Part shown: one piece after another, positions 17,833-25,897 of the stretch
Position numbering within the stretch: the first letter of the stretch is position 1
How the letters are laid out: every line of letters starts with the position of its first letter
NCBI GenBank assembly: GCA_018240745.1
Contig: JAFEFF010000202.1
Location: forward strand, 105,347 to 169,346
DNA: 64,000 bases
Direction: 5' to 3'
From: Pseudomonadota bacterium
GTDB lineage: Bacteria; Pseudomonadota; Alphaproteobacteria; Reyranellales; Reyranellaceae
Notes under the pieces: model-generated
Told to the model about the DNA's origin: nothing
Database searches by the model: none
Seen by the model: only the letters and a program-made list of their open reading frames with translations
Program-made: the position numbers and the translations under genes

Positions 17833-18875
17833 CGCGCCGCTCCCGCCAGGCGATCGACCAGTTGCCAGGCGAGCTCGGCGGCCGGCCGCACCAGCTTGCC
17901 CGATTCCGCCGCGCGGAGATTGGAGGCCGTGCCGTCGAGCGAGCGGGCATAGACGCCCTGGCGGATGCAGGAGACGCGGAAGAGGTTGTAAGCCATGTAG
18001 AATTCCCAGAGCGCCGGCGCAGGCACGGCGCGTTTCGACAGGTTGCAATAGTAGCGCACCATCTCCTGCTCGGTCGGCAGGCCTAGGCCGCCAAGATCGT
18101 GGCCCAGCAGACCGCCCCAGTCCTTGGGCGTGCGCCACAGCATGCAGAGATAGGACAGCTCGGCCAGGGGATCGCCCAAGGTCGAGATCTCCCAGTCGAT
18201 CACCCCCAGCACCCGCGGCTCGCTCGCATGGTAGACCATGTTGTCGAGCCGGTAGTCGCCGTGGACCAGCACCGTCTCGTCGTTCTGCGGCAGGTGCGCC
18301 GGCAGCCAGTCGAGCAGCCTGTCCATCGCCTCGATTTTTTCGGTCTCCGACGCCTTGTACTGCTTGCCCCAGCGGGAGATCTGGCGGGCCACGTAGCTGC
18401 CCGGCCGGCCGAAGTCGGCGAGGCCGAGCGCGGCGTAGTCGACCCGGTGCAGGCGGGCCAGTACGTCGAACTTCGCCCGGTAGATCGCCAGCCGGCCCTC
18501 CTTCGGCACCTCGGGCAGCAGCGGGTCCCACAGCACGCGGCCGTCGCAATATTCCATGATGTAGAAGGCCGTGCCGACCACGCTGTCGTCCTCGCACAGC
18601 GCATAGGCCCTGGGCGTCGGGACGTCGGTCTTGTTCAATGCAGAAATCACGCGGAATTCGCGGTCCACCGCATGAGCCGACGGCAGCAGCTTGCCGGGCG
18701 GCTTGCGGCGCAGCACGTAGCGCCGGCCCGCGCCGTCGGTCAGGCGGTAGGTGGGGTTGGACTGGCCGCCCTTGAACTGCTCGACCGTGACCGGCGCGGT
18801 GAAGCCCACGACATGGTCGGCCATGAACCGGGCAAGCTTCTCCTCGTCGAAGCGGTGCTTCTCCTGCACCGGCAT
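17829..18875 (-). CDS. phosphotransferase family protein (ACAD10/11-type aminoglycoside phosphotransferase fold)
   Basis: About 348 residues with the APH/choline-kinase fold. The catalytic loop is VLVHGDYRLDNMVYH near residue 195 and the metal-binding motif is GVIDWEISTLGDPLAE near 215. The N-terminal FKGGQSNPTYRL is the nucleotide loop. Homologues are fused to or paired with acyl-CoA dehydrogenases that degrade 4-hydroxy acids by phosphorylating the hydroxyl group. I start at the ATG at 18875; the ribosome site is weak and the true start may be slightly different. Confidence 0.85.
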   Translation of the reverse strand: MPVQEKHRFDEEKLARFMADHVVGFTAPVTVEQFKGGQSNPTYRLTDGAGRRYVLRRKPPGKLLPSAHAVDREFRVISALNKTDVPTPRAYALCEDDSVVGTAFYIMEYCDGRVLWDPLLPEVPKEGRLAIYRAKFDVLARLHRVDYAALGLADFGRPGSYVARQISRWGKQYKASETEKIEAMDRLLDWLPAHLPQNDETVLVHGDYRLDNMVYHASEPRVLGVIDWEISTLGDPLAELSYLCMLWRTPKDWGGLLGHDLGGLGLPTEQEMVRYYCNLSKRAVPAPALWEFYMAYNLFRVSCIRQGVYARSLDGTASNLRAAESGKLVRPAAELAWQLVDRLAGAAR

Positions 18876-19224
18876 CGTGCCGACATAATTCGCGCCGCGT
18901 CTCGCCACTGGACCCCACCTGAACGACTGTTCACTTTGCCGCGAGTGTGCTTGAGGCCTCGGCCTGTCGCAACTGCCCGGGATTTTTCCGCTTGGTCTGT
19001 GCAGGGGCCGGCGGTCGCGCAGCCTGTGCATGCCCCATCCCGGAAAGCCGGTATCGGAATCGTTCGCGCTCTGCCTGTGCACCATCGCGGTCCGCATCCT
19101 GATGCGGCAATCAAGTTGGGGCTTGGGCGGACTGGCTGATCGTGTTTATCTGGACGTAGGGTTGGCCTGCTGGTTTGGGCCCAAAATCTACCGATAACGT
19201 GTCTGTGTATGGGGGAGGCATCGT
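18876..19224. other. divergent promoter interval, no gene seen
   Basis: A 349-bp gap between the minus-strand phosphotransferase operon and the plus-strand tctBA operon. It contains the TGAAC-4-GTTCA palindrome at 18920-18933 and the GGGGGAGG ribosome site (19211-19218) for the downstream TTG start. I see no small gene, terminator or riboswitch. Confidence 0.5.
18920..18933. promoter_or_regulatory. candidate TetR-family operator
   Basis: TGAACGACTGTTCA is a palindrome with five-base arms located 45 bases upstream of the phosphotransferase start. It is the right size and place for autoregulation by the TetR protein of the same operon. Only one copy is visible, so this is tentative. Confidence 0.35.
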
Positions 19225-19677
19225 TTGAACCGATTCCTGAGTAAGGACTTCTTGTCCGGCCTGCTGTTCATCGGCTTTGGACTGGCGGCGCTCTACTTCG
19301 GCCGCCACCTGGCGATGGGCACAGCGGTCCGCATGGGACCCGGCTTCGTGCCGCACATGCTGGCCTTCATCATGATCGGCCTCGGGCTGATCATTTCCAT
19401 CGTCGCAGTGGTCACGAACAACGGCGAAATGGCCGAAGTGCCGAAGTGGAAGCCGATCACCCTGGTGACGATCGGCATCTTCGTGTTCGCAGCGCTGTTC
19501 GAGCGGACGGGCATGTTCCCCGCCCTCGTGGCGCTGATCCTGATCGCCTCGGCCGGTGGCGAGGAATTCAAGCTGACGGAAGTCCTGGGCAACATCGTGG
19601 TGCTGACGATCCTGTGCATCCTGGTTTTCAAGATCGGACTGAGCATGAACATCTCGATCATCAACGGAGTGTGGTGA
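19225..19677 (+). CDS. tctB: TTT transporter small membrane subunit TctB
   Basis: A 150-residue protein with four predicted membrane helices, starting at a TTG with GGGGGAGG six bases upstream. Motifs such as GPGFVPHMLAFIMIGLGL fit the TctB family ('MGPGFFP'). It ends one base before the tctA start. No tctC lies in this cluster. Confidence 0.87.
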   Translation: MNRFLSKDFLSGLLFIGFGLAALYFGRHLAMGTAVRMGPGFVPHMLAFIMIGLGLIISIVAVVTNNGEMAEVPKWKPITLVTIGIFVFAALFERTGMFPALVALILIASAGGEEFKLTEVLGNIVVLTILCILVFKIGLSMNISIINGVW

Positions 19678-19678
19678 G

Positions 19679-21184
19679 ATGGATCTGCTCAGCAATCTCG
19701 GACTCGGCCTGTCGGTTGCGTTCAGCTTCCAGAATCTGCTCTACGCATTCTTCGGCTGCATGGTCGGCACGCTGATTGGCGTGCTGCCCGGCATCGGGCC
19801 CGTGGCGACCATCGCCATGCTGCTGCCGATCACCTTCCATCTGCCGCCGACGGCCGCGCTGATCATGCTCGCCGGCATCTACTACGGCGCCGCCTATGGC
19901 GGTTCGACGACGTCGATCCTGGTCAACCTGCCCGGCGAGTCCTCGTCGGTCGTGACCTGCCTCGACGGCTACCAGATGGCGCGCAACGGCCGCGCCGGCG
20001 CGGCGCTGTCGATCTCCGCGCTCGGCTCGTTCTTCGCCGGCACGGTCGGCACGGTCATCATCGTGATCTTCGCCGAGCCGCTGACGCAGATGGCGCAGAA
20101 GTTCGGTCCCGCCGACTACTGCTCGCTGATGGCCCTGGGCCTGGTCGCCGCCGTCGTTCTGGCCAGCGGCTCGGTGCTCAAGGCGATCGCCATGGTGTTC
20201 TTCGGCCTGCTGTTCGGCCTGGTCGGAACCGACGTGAACACCGGCGCGCAGCGCTTCACCTTCGACATTCCGGAACTGTCGGACGGCATCGACTTCGCCC
20301 CCGTGGCGATGGGCCTGTTCGGCATTGCCGAGATCGTCGCCAACCTCGAGCGACAAGTCGCGCGCTCGGGCGCGATCAAGGTGTCGTCGCTCTGGCCGAC
20401 CCGCGAGGAGACGAGACGCGCCTGGCCCGCGGTGCTGCGCGGCACCGCGATCGGCGCGATCCTCGGTGTGCTGCCGGGCGGCGGACCGACGCTCGGCGCC
20501 TTCTCGGCCTATACGCTCGAGAAGAAGATCTCCCGCACGCCTCATATATTCGGGAAGGGTGCCGTCGAGGGTGTCGCCGCCCCCGAATCGGCCAACAACG
20601 CGGCATCGCAGACCTCGTTCATCCCGATGCTCACGCTCGGCATTCCGTCCAACGCCGTCATGGCGCTGATGGTCGGCGCGATGATCATCCAGGGCATCCA
20701 GCCCGGCCCCGAGGTCATGACCAAGAGACCGGACCTGTTCTGGGGCATGATCGCCTCGATGTGGATCGGCAACCTGATGCTGGTCATCATCAACCTGCCG
20801 ATGATCGGCATGTGGGTGAAGCTGCTGACGGTGCCCTACCGCTTCCTCGCACCGGCTATTCTGCTGTTCTGCTGCATCGGCGCCTACAGCCTGCAGAACA
20901 GCACGTTCCACGTGGTCCAGGTCGCCCTGTTCGGCGTGCTGGGTTACGTCTTTTCGCGGCTCGGCTGCGAAGGCGCCCCCTTCCTGCTGGGTCTGGTGCT
21001 CGGCCCGCAGATGGAAGAATATTTCCGACGCGCCATGCTGCTGTCGCGCGGCGATCCGATGGTGTTCATCCAAAGGCCAATCAGTCTCGGCCTGCTGATC
21101 GCCACCGCGATCCTGCTGGTGCTGATGGCCCTGCCGAGCATCAAGAAGGCGCGCGAGGAGGCTTTCCAGGAAGAGGAAGGCTGA
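19679..21184 (+). CDS. tctA: TTT transporter large membrane subunit TctA
   Basis: 501 residues, the same length as the copy at 1158. The hallmark motif GTLIGVLPGIGPVATIAMLLP is near residues 25-45 and the repeat motif GAILGVLPGGGPTLGAFSAY is near 260. PGESSSVVTCLDGYQMARNGRAG is the conserved loop (segment near residues 82-104). It is the main membrane channel of a carboxylate transporter whose binding protein must be encoded elsewhere. It stands in an operon with acyl-CoA metabolism genes, so the substrate is probably an organic acid that is activated to a CoA ester. Confidence 0.93.
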   Translation: MDLLSNLGLGLSVAFSFQNLLYAFFGCMVGTLIGVLPGIGPVATIAMLLPITFHLPPTAALIMLAGIYYGAAYGGSTTSILVNLPGESSSVVTCLDGYQMARNGRAGAALSISALGSFFAGTVGTVIIVIFAEPLTQMAQKFGPADYCSLMALGLVAAVVLASGSVLKAIAMVFFGLLFGLVGTDVNTGAQRFTFDIPELSDGIDFAPVAMGLFGIAEIVANLERQVARSGAIKVSSLWPTREETRRAWPAVLRGTAIGAILGVLPGGGPTLGAFSAYTLEKKISRTPHIFGKGAVEGVAAPESANNAASQTSFIPMLTLGIPSNAVMALMVGAMIIQGIQPGPEVMTKRPDLFWGMIASMWIGNLMLVIINLPMIGMWVKLLTVPYRFLAPAILLFCCIGAYSLQNSTFHVVQVALFGVLGYVFSRLGCEGAPFLLGLVLGPQMEEYFRRAMLLSRGDPMVFIQRPISLGLLIATAILLVLMALPSIKKAREEAFQEEEG

Positions 21185-21209
21185 GCCGCCAACCCGTAGG
21201 AGCAAGTCA

Positions 21210-22178
21210 ATGTCCGAACTGCCCAAGCGTGTGACCATTTCCGAGGAAGGCCCTCGCGAGGGATTCCAGTCGGAGAAGAAGGTGATCCCGGTCGCGGACA
21301 AGGTCCGCCTCATCGAGGCGCTTGCCGAGACCGGGCTCGGGCACATCGCCTGCGTGTCCTATGTGAATCCCAAGCGCGTGCCGACCATGGCCGACGCCGA
21401 GGAGGTGGCGCAGGCGATCCATCGCAAGCCGGGCATCGAATACAGCGCCCTGTGGCTCAACCAGCAGGGCCTCGAGCGGGCGCTGCGCGGCCCGTTGCAC
21501 GTCGACGGGGGCGTGCGGGTCACCGCCTCGGACACCTTTTCCAGGAAGAATATCGGCAAGTCCGTGGCCGACGCCCTGGTCGAACAGCGCATGTCGCTCA
21601 AGACCTTCAAGGACCGCGGCATGCCGGTCGAATGGGGCACCATCCTCGGCGCCTTCGGCTGCAACTACGAGGGCGAGCTTTCGACCGAGCTGATCCTGCA
21701 CCGCGTGCAGCAGGCGCTCGACGAGGCCGAGCTCGCCGGCTTCAGGCTCAAGGGCGTCAAGCTCACCGATGCCATGGGCTGGGCGACGCCGGCCTCGGTC
21801 TATCGCCTGATCGGCGCGATCCGCAACAAGTGGCCGGAGCTCGAAGTGTCGCTGCACCTGCATGACACGCGCGGCACCGGCATGGCGGCCGCCTACGCCG
21901 GCCTGCAGCTCGGCGTCACCCGGTTCGACGCCTCGATCGCCGGGCTGGGCGGCTGCCCGTTCGCGGCGACCGACGGGGCCGCCGGCAACATCTGCACCGA
22001 GGACTTCGCCTTCATGTGCGAGGAGATGGGCATCGAGACCGGCCTCGATATCGACAAGCTGATCGAGGCGGCCAAGGTCGCCGAGGAGGTGGTCGGCCGG
22101 CTGCTGCCGGGCCACGTCATGCGTGGCGGCACGCTGAAGGCCGCCAAGGCCAAGGCAGCACAGAAGGCGGCGGCATAA
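21210..22178 (+). CDS. hydroxymethylglutaryl-CoA lyase family protein
   Basis: A 322-residue DRE-TIM barrel lyase. The N-terminal strand carries EEGPREGFQSE, corresponding to the D/E-x-R metal and substrate motif. HLHDTRGTG holds the metal-binding histidines, and IAGLGGCPFA carries the signature cysteine of HMG-CoA lyases. The enzyme should cleave a 3-hydroxy-3-methylacyl-CoA-type ester to acetyl-CoA and a keto acid. The neighbouring family III CoA-transferase would supply the CoA thioester. AGGAGCAA precedes the ATG. Confidence 0.9.
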   Translation: MSELPKRVTISEEGPREGFQSEKKVIPVADKVRLIEALAETGLGHIACVSYVNPKRVPTMADAEEVAQAIHRKPGIEYSALWLNQQGLERALRGPLHVDGGVRVTASDTFSRKNIGKSVADALVEQRMSLKTFKDRGMPVEWGTILGAFGCNYEGELSTELILHRVQQALDEAELAGFRLKGVKLTDAMGWATPASVYRLIGAIRNKWPELEVSLHLHDTRGTGMAAAYAGLQLGVTRFDASIAGLGGCPFAATDGAAGNICTEDFAFMCEEMGIETGLDIDKLIEAAKVAEEVVGRLLPGHVMRGGTLKAAKAKAAQKAAA

Positions 22179-22184
22179 GTTCCC

Positions 22185-22254
22185 GTGTCATCCCGAGCGA
22201 AGCGAGGGATCTAGGGGCCGCAACATAGATTCCTCGCTACGCTCGGGATGACAC
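22185..22254. repeat. palindromic intergenic element, GTCATCCCGAGCG family
   Basis: Arms at 22185-22211 and 22228-22254 are inverted copies of 27 bases with few mismatches. It lies in the 99-bp gap between the lyase and CoA-transferase genes of one operon, where it could form an mRNA hairpin. Confidence 0.85.
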
Positions 22255-22277
22255 CCTTACCTTAGAGGCGATGTTTC

Positions 22278-23462
22278 ATGTCCGGTGTTCTGGAAGGAGT
22301 CCGCGTCCTCGATTTCGGCCGGTACATTGCCGGGCCCTTCTGCGGAACCATGCTGGGCGACCTCGGCGCCGAGGTGATCCGGATCGAGAAGCTGGAGGGC
22401 AGCGAGGACCGCTGGGTGACGCCGGTCGTCGATGGCGGCGAAGGCGCGATGTTCCTCCAAATGGGACGCAACAAGCTCGGCATGACCCTCAATCCGGTCA
22501 AGCCGGCCGGCCGCGAGGTGGTCAGGAAGCTGGTCGCCGTGTCCGACGTGGTGATCGCCAACCTGCCCTACGAAGACCTCAAGAAGATGGGCATCGACTA
22601 CGAGACGATCGCCGCCATCAACCCGCGCATCATCCTTGCCACCAACTCGACGTTCGGCTCGGAAGGCCCCTATGCCACGCGGGTCGGCTTCGACACGATC
22701 GGCCAGGCGATGTCGGGGGCGATGCACCTGTCGGGCGACGGCACGGTGCCGACCCGGGCCAACGCGCCCTACGTCGATTTCAGCTCGGCGCTGCTCGCCA
22801 CGGTCGGCGTGCTGGCGGCGCTGATGGATCGCCAGAAGACCGGCAAGGGCCAAAAGGTCGAGACGGCGCTGCTGCGCACCGCGATCAACATCACCAACAG
22901 CCACCTGATCGAGCAGGCGATGCTGAGCCTCGACCGCATCGCAACCCTCAACCGCGGCTTCACCGCCGGTCCGTCCGACACCTTCAAGTGCAAGGACGGC
23001 TGGATCTACGCCATGACCATCGGTCAGCCGCTGTTCGTCCGCTGGTGCCGCCTGATGGGCAACGAGGATCTGGCGGCCGACGCCCGCTTCAAGGACGACC
23101 TCGCCCGCGGCGACAATGGCGAGGCGCTGTCGGCGATCATGCAGAAGTGGTGCGAGACGCGTACCGTCAACGAGGCGCTGGAGCTGCTCGAGGCCAACCG
23201 CATCCCGGCCGGCGCGATCTACACGCCGCAGCAGACGCTCGACGACCGGCACGTCAACGAGGCGGGCTTCTTCCATTCCATGGAATGGCCGGGCGCCGCC
23301 AGGCCGATCCCGGTGCTGCAGGAGCCGGTGAAGCTGTCGCGCACGCCGCTCACCATCCGCCGCCGCGCGCCCAGGCTCGGCGAGCACACCGACGAGATCC
23401 TGGCCGAGCTGGGCTACGCGCCCGAGGCGATCGAGAAGCTGCGCGCCGAACGGGTGGTATGA
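22278..23462 (+). CDS. CoA-transferase family III (CaiB/BaiF) protein
   Basis: A 394-residue protein with the family opening 'LEGVRVLDFGRYIAGPFCGTML' (two parts: GVRVLDFGRYIAGP and FCGTMLGDLGAEVI). DTIGQAMSG is near residue 145, and the aspartate used as acyl carrier in formyl-CoA transferases should lie in this region. It would move CoA between organic acids and so activate the compound imported by TctAB. Its stop overlaps the next start (ATGA). Confidence 0.92.
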   Translation: MSGVLEGVRVLDFGRYIAGPFCGTMLGDLGAEVIRIEKLEGSEDRWVTPVVDGGEGAMFLQMGRNKLGMTLNPVKPAGREVVRKLVAVSDVVIANLPYEDLKKMGIDYETIAAINPRIILATNSTFGSEGPYATRVGFDTIGQAMSGAMHLSGDGTVPTRANAPYVDFSSALLATVGVLAALMDRQKTGKGQKVETALLRTAINITNSHLIEQAMLSLDRIATLNRGFTAGPSDTFKCKDGWIYAMTIGQPLFVRWCRLMGNEDLAADARFKDDLARGDNGEALSAIMQKWCETRTVNEALELLEANRIPAGAIYTPQQTLDDRHVNEAGFFHSMEWPGAARPIPVLQEPVKLSRTPLTIRRRAPRLGEHTDEILAELGYAPEAIEKLRAERVV

Positions 23463-23836
23463 GCGCGGCGGACCGTTTCGCGGCCCTGCCCCGCCTGCTG
23501 GCTGCCGACGAAGACCTGCTGCGCCGCGGCCGCTGGCTGACGGTCGAGTGCCGCGTCGACATCGGCCGCGAGCCGTTCTTCCTCTCGATCCGCGACGGCG
23601 CCCTCGCCGTTCTCGACCGCGGCGCGCGGCTGATGCGCTCCACCGCCTTCTCCTTCCGCGCCACCGACGAGGCCTGGACCAACTACTGGAAGCCGATGCC
23701 CGATCCCGGCTGGCACGACCTGTTCGCGCTCACCAAGCGCGGTGTCGCCTCGATGGAGGGCGACCTGCGGCCCCTGCTGCAGAACCTGCAATACTTCAAG
23801 GATCTGCTCGCCCTGCCGCGGCGGGAGGTCGCCTGA
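23459..23836 (+). CDS. small protein, possibly SCP2-like, 125 aa
   Basis: A 125-residue protein between the CoA-transferase and hydrolase genes, overlapping both by four bases or one base of start/stop. The pattern 'V.CRVDIGREPFFLSIRDGALAVLDRG' followed by 'FSFRATDEAWTNYWKP' and 'GVASMEGDL.PLLQNLQYFKDLL' resembles SCP2 sterol-carrier domains: a beta-sheet with a lipid groove, and a low-copy 'G......L....' end. I give this as a likely fold only; the role in the operon is unknown. Confidence 0.6.
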   Translation: MSAADRFAALPRLLAADEDLLRRGRWLTVECRVDIGREPFFLSIRDGALAVLDRGARLMRSTAFSFRATDEAWTNYWKPMPDPGWHDLFALTKRGVASMEGDLRPLLQNLQYFKDLLALPRREVA

Positions 23837-24690
23837 TGGCGCCCGCGCTCGAGCCGATGGTCGGCCGCTACGTGCGGCTCGAGATCGACGGCGTGCCGCA
23901 CCGCATCTACTTCGAGGAGGCCGGGCCCGGGGATGAAGGGGGCATTCCGCTGGTCTGCCTGCATACCGCCGGCGCCGACAACCGGCAGTACCGGCATCTG
24001 CTGGCCGACCCCGAGATCACGAAACGCTTCCGCGTGCTCGCCTTCGACCTGCCGTGGCACGGCAAGTCGACGCCGCCCGACGGCTGGGAGCGCGGCGAAT
24101 ACCGGCTGACCACGCAGTCCTACACGGCGGCGATCCGCGCCTTCTGCCGGGCGCTGGAGCTCGACAAGCCGGTGGTGATGGGCTGCTCGATCGGCGGGCG
24201 CATCGTGCTCAACCTCGCGATCGCGCATGCGGCGGAGTTCCGCGCCCTGATCGCGCTCGAGGCGGCAGACTTCCAGCAGCCCTGGTACGACACCGCCTGG
24301 CTGCACCGGCCCGACGTGCATGGCGGCGAGGTCTGCGCCGCCCTGGTGTCCGGCCTGATCGCGCCGCAGAGCCCTCCTGTCAGCCGCCACGAGACGCTGT
24401 GGATGTACATGCAGGGCGGTCCCGGCATCTTCAAAGGCGATCTCTACTTCTATCGCGTCGACGGCGACCTGCGCGAGAAGGTCAGGACGATCGACCCCAG
24501 GGTTTGCCCGCTCTACCTGCTGACCGGCGAATACGACTTCTCCTGCACACCCGAGGACACGCTGCGCACCGCCAAGCAGATCCCGGGCGTCGAGGTTACG
24601 ATCATGAAGGAGGTCGGCCACTTCCCGATGAGCGAGAACCCGGCGCAGTTCCGCAAGTACATCCTGCCGGTGCTGGCAAAGATCTCCTGA
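23836..24690 (+). CDS. alpha/beta hydrolase
   Basis: A 284-residue alpha/beta-hydrolase. The oxyanion region is VCLHTAGADNRQYR near residue 40. The nucleophile elbow is VMGCSIGGRI near 115, with serine as the nucleophile. The acid is probably in LTGEYDFSC and the catalytic histidine is in KEVGHFPMSENP near residue 260. It is the last gene of the operon beginning at 19225. Its substrate could be a thioester or an ester of the acid handled by this operon. Confidence 0.87.
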   Translation: MAPALEPMVGRYVRLEIDGVPHRIYFEEAGPGDEGGIPLVCLHTAGADNRQYRHLLADPEITKRFRVLAFDLPWHGKSTPPDGWERGEYRLTTQSYTAAIRAFCRALELDKPVVMGCSIGGRIVLNLAIAHAAEFRALIALEAADFQQPWYDTAWLHRPDVHGGEVCAALVSGLIAPQSPPVSRHETLWMYMQGGPGIFKGDLYFYRVDGDLREKVRTIDPRVCPLYLLTGEYDFSCTPEDTLRTAKQIPGVEVTIMKEVGHFPMSENPAQFRKYILPVLAKIS

Positions 24691-24823
24691 GCCGGGGCGC
24701 GCGCCACTTGGGTGGCTTCCGGACCGCACGCATCTTGCGCGCTCGGAATCATGAGCGAGTTGGAAGCTCGCGGTCCAGAAGAGCATGACATGCCACTGAG
24801 GTAGCGCGCGCCCGGCAGAAGAC
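24691..24823. terminator. inverted repeat between convergent genes
   Basis: The interval between two convergent operons carries CCGGACCGC near 24720 and GCGGTCC near 24770. These can pair around a 40-base loop containing the smaller CGCGCTC/GAGCG pairing. This would suit a bidirectional termination zone, though no U-run follows. Confidence 0.35.
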
Positions 24824-25408
24824 TCAGCCGGTGATCTCCACCCGGATCGGCGTCGGCTTGAAGCCGTTGCAGGGATTGTTGATCTGCGGGCAGTTGGAGA
24901 TCACCGCCAGCGCATCCATCTCGGCCCGCAGCGCCACCTGGCAGCCCGGCGGCGAGACGCCCGATGCAATCGCGGCGCCGCCTTCGGCCGTCACCGGCAC
25001 GCGCATGAACCAGTTGATGTTGGGCACGATGTCCTTGCGGCCGAGGCCGTGCCGGGCCAGCGCCGACAGGAAGTTCTCGCGGCAGCCGGGGCAGTTCTTC
25101 ACGCCGTACAGCATCTCGTTGGATTGGGCGCTGCAGCAGCCGCCGATCGTGTCGTGGCCGCCGAACTGGTCCTCGACGATGGCGAAGATCGGCCGGGCGA
25201 TGTCGGAATAGAGCTTGTGGCCGGTGGTCAGGAAGATCGTGCCGGCGGCCTTCAGCGTGTTGGGCGCGTGATAGCGCTCCTGCGGATCGGCCGCGCTGTA
25301 GCAGAGGAAATCGACCGCCTGCTGGCCCTCGAGGTCGGTGATGCGCAGCACCTGGCCGTGGCGGACGATGCCCGACCACGGCGCGCCGGCAGGGACGATC
25401 GTGCTCAC
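24824..25408 (-). CDS. DUF1989 (urea carboxylase-associated) family protein
   Basis: 194 residues from a GTG at 25408 that overlaps the stop of the upstream gene (GTGA). The family motifs VPAGAPWSGIVRHGQVLRI, DLEGQQAVDF and a cysteine-bearing segment (GGCCSAQSNEM, then CPGCRENF) are present, as is NINWFMRVP. DUF1989 proteins are associated with urea carboxylase-type and aminomethyl-oxidation genes. No urea gene is nearby here. Confidence 0.85.
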   Translation of the reverse strand: MSTIVPAGAPWSGIVRHGQVLRITDLEGQQAVDFLCYSAADPQERYHAPNTLKAAGTIFLTTGHKLYSDIARPIFAIVEDQFGGHDTIGGCCSAQSNEMLYGVKNCPGCRENFLSALARHGLGRKDIVPNINWFMRVPVTAEGGAAIASGVSPPGCQVALRAEMDALAVISNCPQINNPCNGFKPTPIRVEITG

Positions 25409-25875
25409 AGGATGTGGAAGACCTCGTAGACCGGGCCGCTCGGGTCGCGCCGGCCGGTGGCGACGCAGACGATGCGGTTGAGGAAGCGGTACTTGTCCGA
25501 CGCGGTCTCGAACCACGGCGTGGTGCGGAAGTAGTACTGGTTCGGGTCGACCCGCTCGCCCTTGTTTAGCGCCTCGATCACCCATTGCGGCCCATGCCGC
25601 ATGCCCTCGTAGCGCATGTAGATCAGGTGGCCGTCGTCGGTCTCGAGCGTCAGCCGGACGTTCAGCATCAGGATGCCGTCGCGGCGCAGCAGCAGCCAGT
25701 CGCCGCCCGGCGCCGGCCGCACGGTGCCGCGGATCTCCTCGCCCTCGAAGCTGCCCCCGGTGACCGCGGCGATGCGGCGGCGGCCGTAGGGCGTCTCGCC
25801 GACGTCGGTCATGTTCGGATCGACCGTCAGCGACAGGGTGAAGAGATGATTGGACCGGAGCTCGGGTTTGCTCAT
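25405..25875 (-). CDS. DUF3237 family protein
   Basis: 156 residues with the DUF3237 pattern: 'GGSFEGEEIRGTVRPAPGGDW' (core FEGEEIRGTV), 'DGILMLNVRLTLETDDGHLIYM' (core LETDDGHLIYM) and a YYFRT motif ahead of the C-terminus. It is a beta-barrel-like family of unknown function often found beside CoA ligases and carboxylic acid degradation genes. It lies in one operon with the ligase upstream and DUF1989 downstream. Confidence 0.85.
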   Translation of the reverse strand: MSKPELRSNHLFTLSLTVDPNMTDVGETPYGRRRIAAVTGGSFEGEEIRGTVRPAPGGDWLLLRRDGILMLNVRLTLETDDGHLIYMRYEGMRHGPQWVIEALNKGERVDPNQYYFRTTPWFETASDKYRFLNRIVCVATGRRDPSGPVYEVFHIL

Positions 25876-25897
25876 GACGGGTTGCTCATGATGGGCC

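Noticed and set aside
17185..18918. A 577-codon frame that would fuse the phosphotransferase region to the TetR protein
   Set aside because: Upstream of the TetR ATG it runs in a shadow frame of the phosphotransferase; the ATGA junction shows two separate genes.
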